This document shows positions 1-9,726 of a stretch of DNA of 62,156 nt, piece after piece. Position 1 is the stretch's first letter; the number at the start of each line of letters is the position of its first letter. Source of the stretch: Desulfopila aestuarii DSM 18488 (GTDB lineage Bacteria > Desulfobacterota > Desulfobulbia > Desulfobulbales > Desulfocapsaceae); NCBI RefSeq assembly GCF_900143695.1, contig NZ_FRFE01000029.1, positions 1-62,156 of the forward strand. Direction: 5' to 3'. The notes below the pieces were generated by a model that did not search any database, was not told the DNA's origin, and was given only the letters and a program-made list of their open reading frames with translations. A program made the translations under genes and the position numbers.

Positions 1-120
1 GACAGACCGTGGTTAAGTGTAGGAGCTGAAACCATATCTTCAACTCACTCACTTTTCAATCTTCAGTCTGTTGCACTTATTGTATTACTCCAGCCAAAAT
101 CTATTACAAAAAAATTATCC

Positions 121-909
121 ATGATTCTTCCGAAGGCAATAGCTCAAGCAATTTCTGCAATCTGTGTCGCTATACTATGCAGCATTTCCACCTTTTCTCA
201 TGCTGAGACGATGAGAGTTGGCTATTTCATTACTTCTCCCCATGTCATCATTGAACCTGAAACGAACAAACTTACAGGAGCATGTGTTGAATTTTTTGAA
301 AAATACATAGCGCCAGAAATGGGTATAACTGTTGAGTGGGCAGCAGGTGCTTCGTCTATTCCACGTCTATTGAATCAACTTGAAAATCACACTCTTGATG
401 TCGGTTTGGTTTTTGCCAAGAATGCTGAAAGAGAAACAATACTCAATTATCCACAAAACCCGTTTCTTACATCCCATACAACACTTGCTTTCCTGAAAAA
501 TCACCCCATCAACAAAATTGAAAAACCTGAAGATATATTTGGATTAATAATTGGATATGGAAATAAAGCACATATATCCCCATTTATGAGGAATAAAAAA
601 ATAATATTTGATATTGTTTCTTCGCCTGACTGGATGGACGTCAATCTTCTGAAACTTTTATCAGGAAGAAATGATGCGATTTTTCAACCAGAAAGCTCTT
701 CCCTTCTATACTATATTAAGAAACATAAGCTTGAAGACAGAGTCAAACTTATTAGCCTACCTGAAACCGTCGGTTTATATACTACTTTTTCTAAAAAAGC
801 TGATAAGAGTTTGACAGAGCGATATGATCGAGCTTTTGAAAAAATTAATGGAACCGAGCTCTACTTGCAAATTCTTTCAAAATATATTGATATTAACAGT
901 CTTCGATAG
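121..909 (+). CDS. Orphan periplasmic solute-binding protein (SBP_bac_3 type)
   Basis: 262 residues. An N-terminal signal peptide ends near the SHA/E junction around residue 29, so the protein should be periplasmic. The mature part starts with the MRVGYF strand typical of family-3 binding proteins and keeps the two-lobe length (about 230 residues). These proteins normally bind amino acids or other small polar ligands for ABC importers, or act as ligand receptors for sensor kinases. No permease or ATPase gene lies beside it; the next gene is a membrane histidine kinase on the opposite strand, tail to tail. A second orphan of the same kind lies beyond that kinase at 3.7 kb. The base composition is more AT-rich than the kinase. 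The family call is fairly safe; the ligand is unknown. Confidence 0.8.
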   Translation: MILPKAIAQAISAICVAILCSISTFSHAETMRVGYFITSPHVIIEPETNKLTGACVEFFEKYIAPEMGITVEWAAGASSIPRLLNQLENHTLDVGLVFAKNAERETILNYPQNPFLTSHTTLAFLKNHPINKIEKPEDIFGLIIGYGNKAHISPFMRNKKIIFDIVSSPDWMDVNLLKLLSGRNDAIFQPESSSLLYYIKKHKLEDRVKLISLPETVGLYTTFSKKADKSLTERYDRAFEKINGTELYLQILSKYIDINSLR

Positions 910-960
910 CTTTCCGTATCAGAATCGACACCGCGGCAAAACGTCAGTATTTCAACGGAA

Positions 961-3135
961 TCAGTCATCCAGTGCGCTTCTAACTTTTGAGGCAAGCGCA
1001 GTGGTGGTGAACGGCTTGTGAATAAAATGGGCCCCATCACTGAATATCCCGTGATGGGTAACTACATCACTTGTATAGCCCGACATGTAGACAACCTTGA
1101 GATCCTCCCGCCTCTCCTTCAACGTTTCATAGAGCTCCTTACCATTCATGTTGGGCATGATGATATCGGTCAGGAGCAGGTCGATTTCCTCTGCATGGGT
1201 GTTGAATATTTCAACCGCCTGCGCTCCGCTTGAGGCAGCAAGAACAGTATAGCCCAGTGACTGCAAGAGCTCCAGAGTCACTTGCATAACCTGCTCGTTG
1301 TCCTCTGCAAGAAGTATTTTTTCATCCCCTCGGAGGTTCGCAGGTTGTATTTTTGCGGCCGTAGGCAGCATGTCCTGCGAGTCTGAAACGGGCAGATAGA
1401 CATGAAAGGTCGTCCCCTTGCCCTGCTCGGAGTAGAAGTTGATAAACCCCCCATGCTGCTTGACGATACCGTATACGGTGGAAAGCCCAAGGCCTGTCCC
1501 CAGCTCTCCTTTCGTTGTAAAGAATGGTTCGTAGATCTTCTCGCAGGTTTCTTGATCCATACCTGTACCGGTGTCGCTTACTGTCAGTCGCAGATAGGAA
1601 CCGGGTTGGGCTGTCAAGTGAGATGAGGCATACAGCTCGTCCAGTTCTATCGATGAAGTCTCGAGGATTAGCTTCCCTCCGTCGGGCATGGCGTCTGACG
1701 CGTTGACGATCAGGTTCATCACCACTTGCTCAAGCTGACTGACATCTCCGAGAATGGGGCTGAGGCCGTCCCCTTTATTGACCGTAATTTCAATATTTTC
1801 TCGAACAGTTCGATAAAACAGATCTTCCAGGCCCGAAATGACACTGTTGATGTCGACTGGTTTGAATTCGAAGGTCTGTTTCCTGCTGAAGGCGAGGAGC
1901 TGTCGCACAAGATCCCTCGCCCGTTTTCCTGCGTTTGCTATCTGTTCGATGGCGAATTGCTGTTTCTCTGCCGGGAGCACTGCCTGTCCCAGCAATTCAG
2001 CATACCCGAGTATCGGGGTAAGGAGGTTGTTCAGATCGTGGGCGACCCCACCGGCTAGCCGGCCGATTGAGTCCATTTTCTGGGATTGAACCAGCTGATC
2101 CCGAAGGTTTTTTTCCTCGGAAAGATCCCTCAGGAAACTGAGAATTGCAGGACGCTCCTGCCAATCGATCAGGACGGAATTCACTTCAGCAAACCGAACC
2201 TGCCCGTTTTTGTGAAGAATACGACAGGAAAAGGTTGGCGACAGGCGTTCCCCCCTCAGGCGCCGGCTTATCCTGTCCTGAACAAGCTCCTTGTCGTCCG
2301 GATGAACCAGGTTGCTGATCGGGATATGGGATAACTCATGAGCGCTGTAACCGGTTATTGATTCGGTTACCTGGTTACAGAATCTGACCGCACCATCCTG
2401 GATTATATATATGGCATCATTGGCATTTTCGACAAGCTTTCTATAAGCTTCTTCTCGTAAAAGAATCTCCTTTCGCGCTTTATCCCGCTCTTCCATTCCT
2501 GATTCAAGCCTGTCGAGAACCTCGTTGATCGCCTTAACCAGCTTGCCGAGTTCATCCTTACCGTTGCCCGGGTTGACAGGCAAGCGGCTGTTGATCCGCT
2601 CGGCGTCGATTTCTGAAGCAAAGTTTGCTATACGGGCAAGGGGTGTAGCGATGAAGCGCCGAAAAAGCATTGAGACGACAACAGCCAACAGGCAAAGAGC
2701 GATAAACAGGGAGACCAGCCTGACCGAAAGCCAGTTCCAGACCACCTTGTTTACCACATCATATTTGACTTTTACTTCAAGCCTTCCAAGATACAGGCTC
2801 TTGCCGGAGGGGTAGATGTACTCCAGGTCGTAATTCTGGCTTTCGTCATCACTTGTGCTCCTGGGAAGGGGGGAGTCGCCTTCGATGATCGAGCAGGAGG
2901 CAACTCCGTCAAGTCTTTGTATGGCATCGAGAAGAAGGCTCAATTCCTCCTGGTTATAATTATAAAGGCTAAGAGCGACGGGTTTAAGGTAGCTCCGCTC
3001 GATGAATTCAAGATTGCTTTCTACCTTCCTCACCCCGGCCAGGTAACCCTGGTATACTTCCAGCAGGGTTGAAACCGAAAACACAAGGAGGCTGCTGAGA
3101 AAAATAAAGCCAACAAATTTGGTATTTAGTGACAT
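961..3135 (-). CDS. Membrane hybrid sensor histidine kinase (HAMP-PAS-HisKA-HATPase-REC)
   Basis: 724 residues. A first transmembrane helix lies at about 8-26 and a second at about 136-157, enclosing a periplasmic sensor of about 110 residues. HAMP follows (about 158-212), then a PAS domain (about 229-340), the phosphoacceptor His366 in GGVAHDLNN, the ATPase motifs VMNLIVNASDA, DTGTGMD and GTGLGLS, and a C-terminal receiver with Asp657 in LLTDIIMPNMNG and KPF near the end. The receiver is fused and no output regulator lies adjacent, so a separate partner or phosphorelay protein must exist elsewhere. The flanking orphan binding proteins could present ligands to its periplasmic domain, but that is only an inference from position. 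No clear Shine-Dalgarno precedes the chosen ATG. Confidence 0.93.
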   Translation of the reverse strand: MSLNTKFVGFIFLSSLLVFSVSTLLEVYQGYLAGVRKVESNLEFIERSYLKPVALSLYNYNQEELSLLLDAIQRLDGVASCSIIEGDSPLPRSTSDDESQNYDLEYIYPSGKSLYLGRLEVKVKYDVVNKVVWNWLSVRLVSLFIALCLLAVVVSMLFRRFIATPLARIANFASEIDAERINSRLPVNPGNGKDELGKLVKAINEVLDRLESGMEERDKARKEILLREEAYRKLVENANDAIYIIQDGAVRFCNQVTESITGYSAHELSHIPISNLVHPDDKELVQDRISRRLRGERLSPTFSCRILHKNGQVRFAEVNSVLIDWQERPAILSFLRDLSEEKNLRDQLVQSQKMDSIGRLAGGVAHDLNNLLTPILGYAELLGQAVLPAEKQQFAIEQIANAGKRARDLVRQLLAFSRKQTFEFKPVDINSVISGLEDLFYRTVRENIEITVNKGDGLSPILGDVSQLEQVVMNLIVNASDAMPDGGKLILETSSIELDELYASSHLTAQPGSYLRLTVSDTGTGMDQETCEKIYEPFFTTKGELGTGLGLSTVYGIVKQHGGFINFYSEQGKGTTFHVYLPVSDSQDMLPTAAKIQPANLRGDEKILLAEDNEQVMQVTLELLQSLGYTVLAASSGAQAVEIFNTHAEEIDLLLTDIIMPNMNGKELYETLKERREDLKVVYMSGYTSDVVTHHGIFSDGAHFIHKPFTTTALASKVRSALDD

Positions 3136-3662
3136 TGAGTTTTCAGTTCATGTTTAAAATGTCGGCGAAATGCAGATATCCGGAACTCTTGCAAATCTCT
3201 ATTTTGCAACTGACATTGATATTTTAGCCTGACTGGAACCGGAAAACAAGGTGAGGTGATCGCAGACAGTAGATCGGCATGTGAAACGCTTTCCTTCAGT
3301 CAATATACGCATTGTCGGGTACCGCGCCCCCCTTATGACTTTCACTTGATACAGCATAGTGCAATAAGTAGACTAAAATAAGATATCCACGGTTAAAAAA
3401 GGTTAGAAAGTCTGAGAGGCAACTGTTCTTCATTGTCATGAAACCACGATCCGCATAGCGGCCGACTCCGGACTTCGACCTTCAAGCTATGGCCTTGATC
3501 GCGCTTTGCGGCATACCTATCAAGCTTAAAGCATAAGCAGAGTGGTGGGTTGCCCTGTATCACCTAGCAATTTCAGAACCAGATAAATCTTCCCCAAATA
3601 GGTGGCAAAAGAAGAGATTTTTTCATGTTACTCAAAAAAACAGATCGGTCTTTCTGGATACA
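3136..3662. other. Intergenic region, promoters expected, no gene seen
   Basis: About 0.5 kb between the divergent kinase gene and the second orphan binding-protein gene. It must carry both promoters. I saw no convincing coding frame, operator palindrome or RNA structure. Confidence 0.4.
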
Positions 3663-3713
3663 ATGAACAAGAGAACCATTCCCATATACCAGGCTATCAT
3701 CCCAAGGCGCATC

Positions 3714-4460
3714 ATGGGTTATCAAATTTTTTTCTCGTGCTTTCTGCTTGTGTTATTAATCGCACCTCTCTCCTATGCAGAAGAAGAGATCTTGATAGCC
3801 ACTGAAGACTGGCCCCCATACAGCTATGTACAAAACGGGGAGATCACCGGTGTATCGGCAGACATCGTGAAGCACATTCTTACAATGTTGAACAAGAGCT
3901 ATGAAATATTCTTGTTTCCAAGCACTCGAAGCACATATACTCTCAACAACAGACCGCACACGATGATGTTTACATTGTTTCGAACACCTCAACGAGAATC
4001 TCAATATAAGTGGATAGGGCCGCTCAGCAACGGTTCAATCTACCTGTATAAACGGAAAGATACCTATGAAGAAATCAAAAGCCTTGATGATATCAAAGAG
4101 GCAAATCTACTGATCTGCTGCAGGAAGGAAGGTTTGATCCACGACTTGCTCACAGAGAAAGGTTTTAAAAATCTAGATGATACGGCGGCACTTGGCCCGC
4201 AAATCTACAAAAAACTCTTGGCGGGAAGATGTGATTTTGCGATAAGTGAGACCGACCTCGGCGTTCGATACATTCTCAAATCATTCAACCTTAAGGTTGA
4301 GGATCTCCTCGAAAAAGTACCATTCCCCATCTTCGAGGCGGAACTCTATATTGTCGCGAGTAGAGATATTCCTGATGAAGAAATACAACTCTGGCAATCT
4401 GCACTGGAGTCCATGAAATCCACCGGCGTCTATGAGGAAATCATTCAGAAGTATCGTTGA
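3714..4460 (+). CDS. Orphan periplasmic solute-binding protein (SBP_bac_3 type)
   Basis: About 248 residues from the ATG at 3714; an upstream in-frame ATG at 3663 would add 17 residues before the signal peptide. The internal start gives a normal signal peptide (hydrophobic run, then SYAEEE). The mature protein begins with ILIATEDWPPYSY, the classic first strand of family-3 binding proteins in which the WPPY stretch lines the ligand site, and contains IKSLDDI and a CDFAISETD lobe-2 region. As with the protein at 0.1 kb there are no transporter subunits around it. Such stand-alone proteins are often tied to sensor kinases or diguanylate cyclases. Only about 24 percent of the length could be matched to familiar motifs, so the ligand stays unknown. 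Confidence 0.82.
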   Translation: MGYQIFFSCFLLVLLIAPLSYAEEEILIATEDWPPYSYVQNGEITGVSADIVKHILTMLNKSYEIFLFPSTRSTYTLNNRPHTMMFTLFRTPQRESQYKWIGPLSNGSIYLYKRKDTYEEIKSLDDIKEANLLICCRKEGLIHDLLTEKGFKNLDDTAALGPQIYKKLLAGRCDFAISETDLGVRYILKSFNLKVEDLLEKVPFPIFEAELYIVASRDIPDEEIQLWQSALESMKSTGVYEEIIQKYR

Positions 4461-4554
4461 GAGCAATAACATCTTCAACAGCGACGGCCGTTACTGCTCT
4501 GGGAGCGGTCTCAACCCCTTAGGTAAAGGCGATAACAAGCTCTTTTATCCAGAA

Positions 4555-5379
4555 TCATTCCTTGACTGAACCGGCCAGCAATCCACGAATAAAGTACCTG
4601 CCAAGAACAATATAGATAAGCAATACCGGCAAAGCCGCGAGAATGGAGCCAGCCATAGGCAGGTTCCAGCTCACCGCCTGTCCACCTGCCAGTTGGGCCA
4701 GCCCAACGGTGATCGGATTGTCGGCATGCCTGGTCAAACAGATACCCCAGAGGAACTCATTCCAGATCTGGGTGAACTGCCACAGCGATGTCACCACAAA
4801 ACCGGGAATCGAGAGAGGAAAGATAATTCTGGTATAGATCGAGAAAAAGCGGGCACCGTCAAGGGTTGCCGACTCCATCAGGGAATCGGGAATCTGGGCG
4901 TAAAAATTTCGAAAGATGAGCGAGGTGATCGGCAGGCCGTAGACCACATGGGCAAGGATCAGTCCCGGCAGGCCGCCATACAGGTTCATGGCCCGGAGTG
5001 TCTGAAAAAGCGGGATCAGGATGACCTGATAGGGAATAAACATCCCGAACAAAAAGAGAGTGAAAATAATTTCACTCCCCGGAAACTTCCATTTGGAAAA
5101 GACATAGCCGTTCAATGATCCCAACACTGTCGAGAGCAGTGTCGCCGCAACAACCAGGATGACGGAGTTGGCAATATTGCCTTTCAACAGGGCAAACGCT
5201 TCCGAAAAGCTCGAGTAGTTGACATCCTTGGGGAATTCCCAGGATTGCGGCAGACTGATGTCCGCCGGGAATTTCAGAGCAGTGACAAAGGTCAGATAGG
5301 CCGGCATCAGATAGGCGACTGCCAAGAGCACCAGCAGCAGATAGAGACCAATGGTCGCAGGAGTTATTCGTCGTCTCAT
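4555..5379 (-). CDS. Carbohydrate ABC transporter permease, MalG-like
   Basis: 274 residues with six predicted membrane helices. The EAA loop that docks onto the ATPase is visible as [26 protein letters not shown] in the second half. The N-terminus has one helix followed by a periplasmic loop, as in MalG. It is the last gene of a four-gene operon, and its start codon follows the stop of the upstream permease directly (stop at 5380, start at 5379), so translation is probably coupled. With the MalF-like partner it forms the membrane pore for sugar uptake. The substrate cannot be read from the sequence. Confidence 0.93.
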   Translation of the reverse strand: MRRRITPATIGLYLLLVLLAVAYLMPAYLTFVTALKFPADISLPQSWEFPKDVNYSSFSEAFALLKGNIANSVILVVAATLLSTVLGSLNGYVFSKWKFPGSEIIFTLFLFGMFIPYQVILIPLFQTLRAMNLYGGLPGLILAHVVYGLPITSLIFRNFYAQIPDSLMESATLDGARFFSIYTRIIFPLSIPGFVVTSLWQFTQIWNEFLWGICLTRHADNPITVGLAQLAGGQAVSWNLPMAGSILAALPVLLIYIVLGRYFIRGLLAGSVKE

Positions 5380-6489
5380 CTATCTGCTTCTCCTCTGCCG
5401 GTAACTGCTGATCATATAGGGGATGATAAAGGTCGCGGCGATAATAAACAGAATAATCGCTATGGCAGCGCCCCTGGCAAAGTCGTTGGCCCTGAAGGTG
5501 GTGAGGTACATATTCAGGGCTGGATGGCCGGTCTGGCCGTTATCCGGCCCGGTCATGGCGAAGATCAGGTCAAACATCTTCAGGGAGATATGCGACAAAA
5601 TGATAATGGCACTGATAGTAATGGGTTTCACCATCGGCAGAGCAATATAACGGTAGTATTTGGCCGTGCTCGCTCCATCCAGCATGGCAGCATCCCGGAG
5701 ATCCTGAGATATCCCGGTAAATCCGGCAAGGTACAGGGCCATAGTATAACCGGAATATTGCCAGATGGTGGCCATGATAATACCGAAAGTTGCGGTATTA
5801 AAGCCGTGTATCTCTTCCATGAAAAGTGCCTGGGGTAAGAGATCGCCCCAAAGCCAGACACTTCCCCCAACAACGACACCGGGAATAAGTAACACCAGCG
5901 CCTTTGCCGGATTATTTTTCAGTCTCCATAAACCCCAGATAATCAAAACGAGCGATACCAGATATAACGCAATCGGAAGAAGATTCTGCCAGTTAAACAG
6001 CAGGATTGCGTCGGTACTCGACAGCCAGGGAAAGCGCAGCGGTGGCAGCCCCACATAGGTCGGCAGGATATTGACGCCGCCCTGGGGCGCAAGCATCCAG
6101 CGCCAGATGGTGCCGGTAACGATAAAAGAAAGGGACATGGGGTAGAGAAAGACGGTACGGAAAAACGATTCTCCCCGCGGTTTATTGTCCAGCAGCATCG
6201 CCAGGATCAAGCCTATGCCGATAGCCCCGGCGAGCAGCATGACGGAATAGAAGACCGCATTCACCAGGTCCTGGCGGAACCCGCCGCCCAGAAAACCGGT
6301 AAAGAGATCGAGATAATTGGCAAAACCGACATAGCTCTTCACCGGATTTTCTGCCAGGGCGGCCGCCCCACCCCAGTCGCTCAGCGATATCCAAAAGGTA
6401 TTGCCGATAAAACCGTAGACGAAAATCCCGATAAGAATGATCGACGGAAGAAGTGTCAGAAACGCACTGATCCTGTCCTTATTTCTCAT
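5380..6489 (-). CDS. Carbohydrate ABC transporter permease, MalF-like
   Basis: 369 residues from the ATG at 6489. An upstream in-frame ATG at 6531 has a Shine-Dalgarno-like AAGGA, but using it would put a perfect 11-bp stem hairpin (6503-6529) inside the first ten codons; starting at 6489 leaves that hairpin in the intercistronic gap, and MRNKDRISAFLTLLP is a normal permease start. Six or more membrane helices; the EAA loop is DLRDAAMLDGASTAKYYRYIALPMVKP. A loop of about 90 residues between early helices makes it longer than a minimal permease, as in MalF. It pairs with the MalG-like gene that follows. Confidence 0.9.
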   Translation of the reverse strand: MRNKDRISAFLTLLPSIILIGIFVYGFIGNTFWISLSDWGGAAALAENPVKSYVGFANYLDLFTGFLGGGFRQDLVNAVFYSVMLLAGAIGIGLILAMLLDNKPRGESFFRTVFLYPMSLSFIVTGTIWRWMLAPQGGVNILPTYVGLPPLRFPWLSSTDAILLFNWQNLLPIALYLVSLVLIIWGLWRLKNNPAKALVLLIPGVVVGGSVWLWGDLLPQALFMEEIHGFNTATFGIIMATIWQYSGYTMALYLAGFTGISQDLRDAAMLDGASTAKYYRYIALPMVKPITISAIIILSHISLKMFDLIFAMTGPDNGQTGHPALNMYLTTFRANDFARGAAIAIILFIIAATFIIPYMISSYRQRRSR

Positions 6490-6502
6490 ACTCGTCCCAA
6501 TA

Positions 6503-6529
6503 GCCTGGTCCGGCATCACCGGACCAGGC
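6503..6529 (-). terminator. Intercistronic hairpin after the binding-protein gene
   Basis: Perfect 11-bp inverted repeat (GCCTGGTCCGG and its complement) around a 5-base loop, just behind the stop of the binding-protein gene and before the permease start. It has no T-run. This is the usual place for a structure that stabilises the binding-protein mRNA or partly stops transcription, giving more binding protein than permease. Confidence 0.7.
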
Positions 6530-6543
6530 ATCTGTGTTCCTTC

Positions 6544-7806
6544 TTACTTGCCGATACCGTTCTTTGTCGCTACCTGCTGTGCCGCCTTGGCCGTGGCCAC
6601 AGGACTATGGGTCTTCAGAAATACTTCCATAATGGAAGCGAAGTCATTCATGAACCCTTCATTGGCGGTAACACCATGTGCCAGAGAACCGACAATACGA
6701 TCCTTCTTAAAATCGGCTGCTGCCGACTGGCCATAGGCATTATATTTCTTGAGATCACTATCAGTTCGGGCCGAAATGGAACCTTTCAGAGGATTAAATG
6801 CATCACTCCCCTCACGGCTGCCAAGCAGCGCCAGCCACGCAAGAGCGGTTTCGCGATTCTTTGCCCCTTTCGGCAGACCAAATGAGTCGGCAAGGAACAT
6901 GAACTTTCCGCTGGTGCCAGGAGAAGGCGCCCAGCCGAAACCGGTCTTCGGTGCAAGTTGCTTTGTGGTGCTCAGGTAACCGGCGGCCCAGTCGCCCATG
7001 ATGTTAAAGGCTGCCCGGCCATCAACCACCATATCAGTAGCCTGCTGCCAGCTGAGCGTGGAAGCGTCGGCGTTGGTAAACTCCAGAACCTTGGTAAATT
7101 CCACCCAGGCATTCATTGCTACCGGGCTGTCAAAAGCCAACTTGCCGGACCAGAGATTGTCCCAGTTCTCCGCTCCTAAAACCGAAAGGGTAACGGATTC
7201 CCAGAGATGGTTGACGGTCCAGTTTTCGCCGAGCGCCAGCGGCACAATGCCCTGCGCTTTCAACTTCGGAGCGATCTCAAAGAACTCATCCCAGGTGGCT
7301 GGAACCTTTACACCCCATTTCTCAAGATTGGCAGGGATATACCACATCACATTCGAACGGTGGATATTCACCGGTACAGACCAGATGCCTTTATCGGTAC
7401 CAATGTTTTTCAGCAACCCTTGCGGAAAAACGGTCATCAATCCCTGTTTTTTGAAAAAGGGTGTGAGGTCTTCCATACGATCAGCCTTCACCCAGGTACC
7501 AATCAGTTCCTGACCTGCGTGCACCTGGAAACTGTCCGGCGGCTCGCCGCCCAGCATACGTGTCTTGAGCACAGCCTTGGCATTGACGCCTGAGCCGCCG
7601 GTGACAGTAGCATTTATTACCTTCACGTTGGGATTCTTCTTATTATAGATATCAATCAGCGCCTGCAGGGCTGGACCTTCGTCTCCGGCCCACCAGGAAA
7701 AAATCTCCAACTCACCGGAAAGCTCCTTGGCCTGAACTGCCGGAGCACCTGCCAGCAGCACTGCTGCGAAAGCAGCAACGCACGCCCGTAACACAAGCCT
7801 CTTCAT
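6544..7806 (-). CDS. Carbohydrate ABC transporter substrate-binding protein
   Basis: 420 residues from the ATG at 7806, chosen because AAGGAGG sits five bases upstream; the longer frame would begin with TTG at 7821 inside that ribosome site. A signal peptide ends at VQAKE. The mature protein begins [31 protein letters not shown], the family-1 sugar-binding protein opening, and carries the lobe-hinge region [12 protein letters not shown], all typical of glucose/mannose- or glycerol-type binding proteins. It is the second gene of the operon, after the ATPase. The close match to ThuE/glucose-type binding proteins is by eye only, so the sugar is left open. Confidence 0.92.
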   Translation of the reverse strand: MKRLVLRACVAAFAAVLLAGAPAVQAKELSGELEIFSWWAGDEGPALQALIDIYNKKNPNVKVINATVTGGSGVNAKAVLKTRMLGGEPPDSFQVHAGQELIGTWVKADRMEDLTPFFKKQGLMTVFPQGLLKNIGTDKGIWSVPVNIHRSNVMWYIPANLEKWGVKVPATWDEFFEIAPKLKAQGIVPLALGENWTVNHLWESVTLSVLGAENWDNLWSGKLAFDSPVAMNAWVEFTKVLEFTNADASTLSWQQATDMVVDGRAAFNIMGDWAAGYLSTTKQLAPKTGFGWAPSPGTSGKFMFLADSFGLPKGAKNRETALAWLALLGSREGSDAFNPLKGSISARTDSDLKKYNAYGQSAAADFKKDRIVGSLAHGVTANEGFMNDFASIMEVFLKTHSPVATAKAAQQVATKNGIGK

Positions 7807-7898
7807 AACAGCCTCCTTCAAAATACAGATAGTTTGATTTTACGGCAGCCGGCACATCCCGAACTGCCCATTCACAACATCGATTCAACAGCACAACA

Positions 7899-8987
7899 TC
7901 AATACAGCGCTAATTCTGTCTCGGGATCAAAAAACAGCAGTCGGTTCAGATCAAAGCCCAACTCCATGCTCTCACCTTGACGGGCCAGGATCCGCCCTTC
8001 CAGTTCGGCGATCATGGTATTTTTTCCGGCAGTGAACTCCAAAAGCGACTGGCCGCCGAGAATTTCTGCAACAACAACATCCACGGTGAACCTCCACTCC
8101 TTCGGGAATCGGGTCACGCTATCCCCAGCTTTGATTGCATCGGGCCTGATACCGACCAGGACCCGCTGGTTATCCTGTAAATTCCTGGCTTCTGGCACCG
8201 GCAGGGTCAACGCTCCCATGGTAACGGACGAACTCTCACCCTCCCGGTGGAACACCCCGGGAAGCATATTGATTGGGGGATTGCCGATAAAACCGGCCAC
8301 AAACCTGTTTGCTGGTCGCTCAAAAACTTCGACAGGAGACCCCACCTGCTGGATAAAACCATCCTTTAAGATAACGATCTTGTCGGCGAGTGTCATCGCC
8401 TCGACCTGGTCGTGGGTGACATAGATGGTGGTGGTCTTCATCTTCAGATGCAGCTTTTTCAACTCCATCCGCATCTGCGTCCGTAACTGGGCATCGAGAT
8501 TGGAGAGTGGCTCATCAAAAAGAAAGACACTTGGCTGACGAACAATCGCCCGCCCCATGGCAACCCGCTGCCGCTGACCGCCTGAGAGTTCTGCCGGCTT
8601 TCGGTTCAGATACGGTGACAGCTCAAGAATTTCTGCCGCCTCATTCACCTTACGAAGAATCTCCTGTTTCGAATCACCAGCCATTTTCAGGCTAAATGCC
8701 ATGTTGTCAAAGACGGTCATGTGCGGATAAAGGGCATAGTTCTGAAAAACCATAGCCACATTGCGATCTACCGGATCCACTTCGTTAATGGGTTTGTCGG
8801 CAATACGTATTTCACCGCCACTCACCGACTCAAGTCCGGCAATCATCCGCAGAATGGTCGATTTGCCGCAACCCGACGGGCCGACAAGGACAATAAATTC
8901 ATTATCCTCTATGGTAAGATTGGTCCCATGCACCACCTGAGTGCTGCCAAATTTTTTTACAACATCCCTCAGTTCCACCTGGGCCAT
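7899..8987 (-). CDS. Carbohydrate ABC transporter ATPase, MalK/UgpC/MsmX type
   Basis: 362 residues from the ATG at 8987, which has GGGAG eight bases upstream; the longer frame starts with TTG at 9002. Walker [11 protein letters not shown]-loop [10 protein letters not shown], signature [15 protein letters not shown], Walker [13 protein letters not shown] and the switch His in [14 protein letters not shown] are all intact. The C-terminal 120 residues form the OB-fold regulatory domain (VGIRPDAI motif), as in MalK. First gene of the importer operon, so the operon promoter should lie just upstream, in 8988-9330. It powers uptake by the two permeases downstream. Confidence 0.96.
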   Translation of the reverse strand: MAQVELRDVVKKFGSTQVVHGTNLTIEDNEFIVLVGPSGCGKSTILRMIAGLESVSGGEIRIADKPINEVDPVDRNVAMVFQNYALYPHMTVFDNMAFSLKMAGDSKQEILRKVNEAAEILELSPYLNRKPAELSGGQRQRVAMGRAIVRQPSVFLFDEPLSNLDAQLRTQMRMELKKLHLKMKTTTIYVTHDQVEAMTLADKIVILKDGFIQQVGSPVEVFERPANRFVAGFIGNPPINMLPGVFHREGESSSVTMGALTLPVPEARNLQDNQRVLVGIRPDAIKAGDSVTRFPKEWRFTVDVVVAEILGGQSLLEFTAGKNTMIAELEGRILARQGESMELGFDLNRLLFFDPETELALY

Positions 8988-9674
8988 AATAGCAACTCCC
9001 AATACTTTCGAATTACCTATGCATATCGGGCAACAACCCGATTATCGCACCATGAATTTCGCCTGTGCCAGTAAGAACGGAGCTGGGGTACATCACAGAC
9101 CTTCAGGGCCAGCACGTAAGAGTAACCACCCAGTCCCAGCATCAGGACAGAACACCCCTGTAAATACCCTCCAATCCAAGTAGGGTTACGAATAGCAGCC
9201 CTTCAGGCGTTTGGAAGTTTCGCACATCTATCTTTCGTGTTCGCAATGAAGATACGTTGCCGAAAACGTTTGCAATTGTGAATTTGTATAACAACAATAG
9301 CTGATAGGCAAGGTAAGACAATAAGGATCGGTCTAGTCATAATCCATTGAAATATAAAGCAACTCTCCCCAGTGGCTATCAACCTGATAATATTCTACCG
9401 GATCAATGCAGCCGAGTCCACACTTCTTCTTGATATCCTGAGTAATTGTCGAACCACCTGCCTAGGCCCTAGCGAACTGGCAGCATTACGGTAAACAGAG
9501 AGCAGGATATCTTGTGCTTTTAGAATAGTACAGCTATCGAAATGTTAGGGAATTCAGGCATTGACACATTCACCAAAGAAGCCTTACAGGTGAACGTCCA
9601 ACAATCATTTCAATGCGGAGAGATTAAGAAGAATCTTGCAGGTTGGTCTGGGTTCTCTGATGAAGCAACTGCCA
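8988..9674. other. Intergenic region upstream of the sugar importer
   Basis: About 0.69 kb with no frame that looks coding. It should contain the promoter of the sugar importer operon (minus strand). Short frames present here run into the antisense of the neighbouring binding-protein gene and have no ribosome site. Confidence 0.4.
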
Positions 9675-9703
9675 GGTATTCGCAGAAAGTTGATGCGAAT
9701 ACC
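9675..9703 (-). terminator. Hairpin behind the amino-acid binding-protein gene
   Basis: Perfect 10-bp inverted repeat (GGTATTCGCA and its complement) with a 9-base loop, 24 bases after the stop of the gene at 9727. There is no T-run, so it may be an mRNA 3'-end stabiliser rather than a classical terminator. Confidence 0.5.
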
Positions 9704-9726
9704 CGGCGATATTGGGCTGCTCTGAC

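Noticed and set aside
4461-4554. Weak hairpin (GAGCAATAAC with near-complement) between the binding protein and the sugar permease ends
   Set aside because: One mismatch and a 19-base loop; too weak to call.
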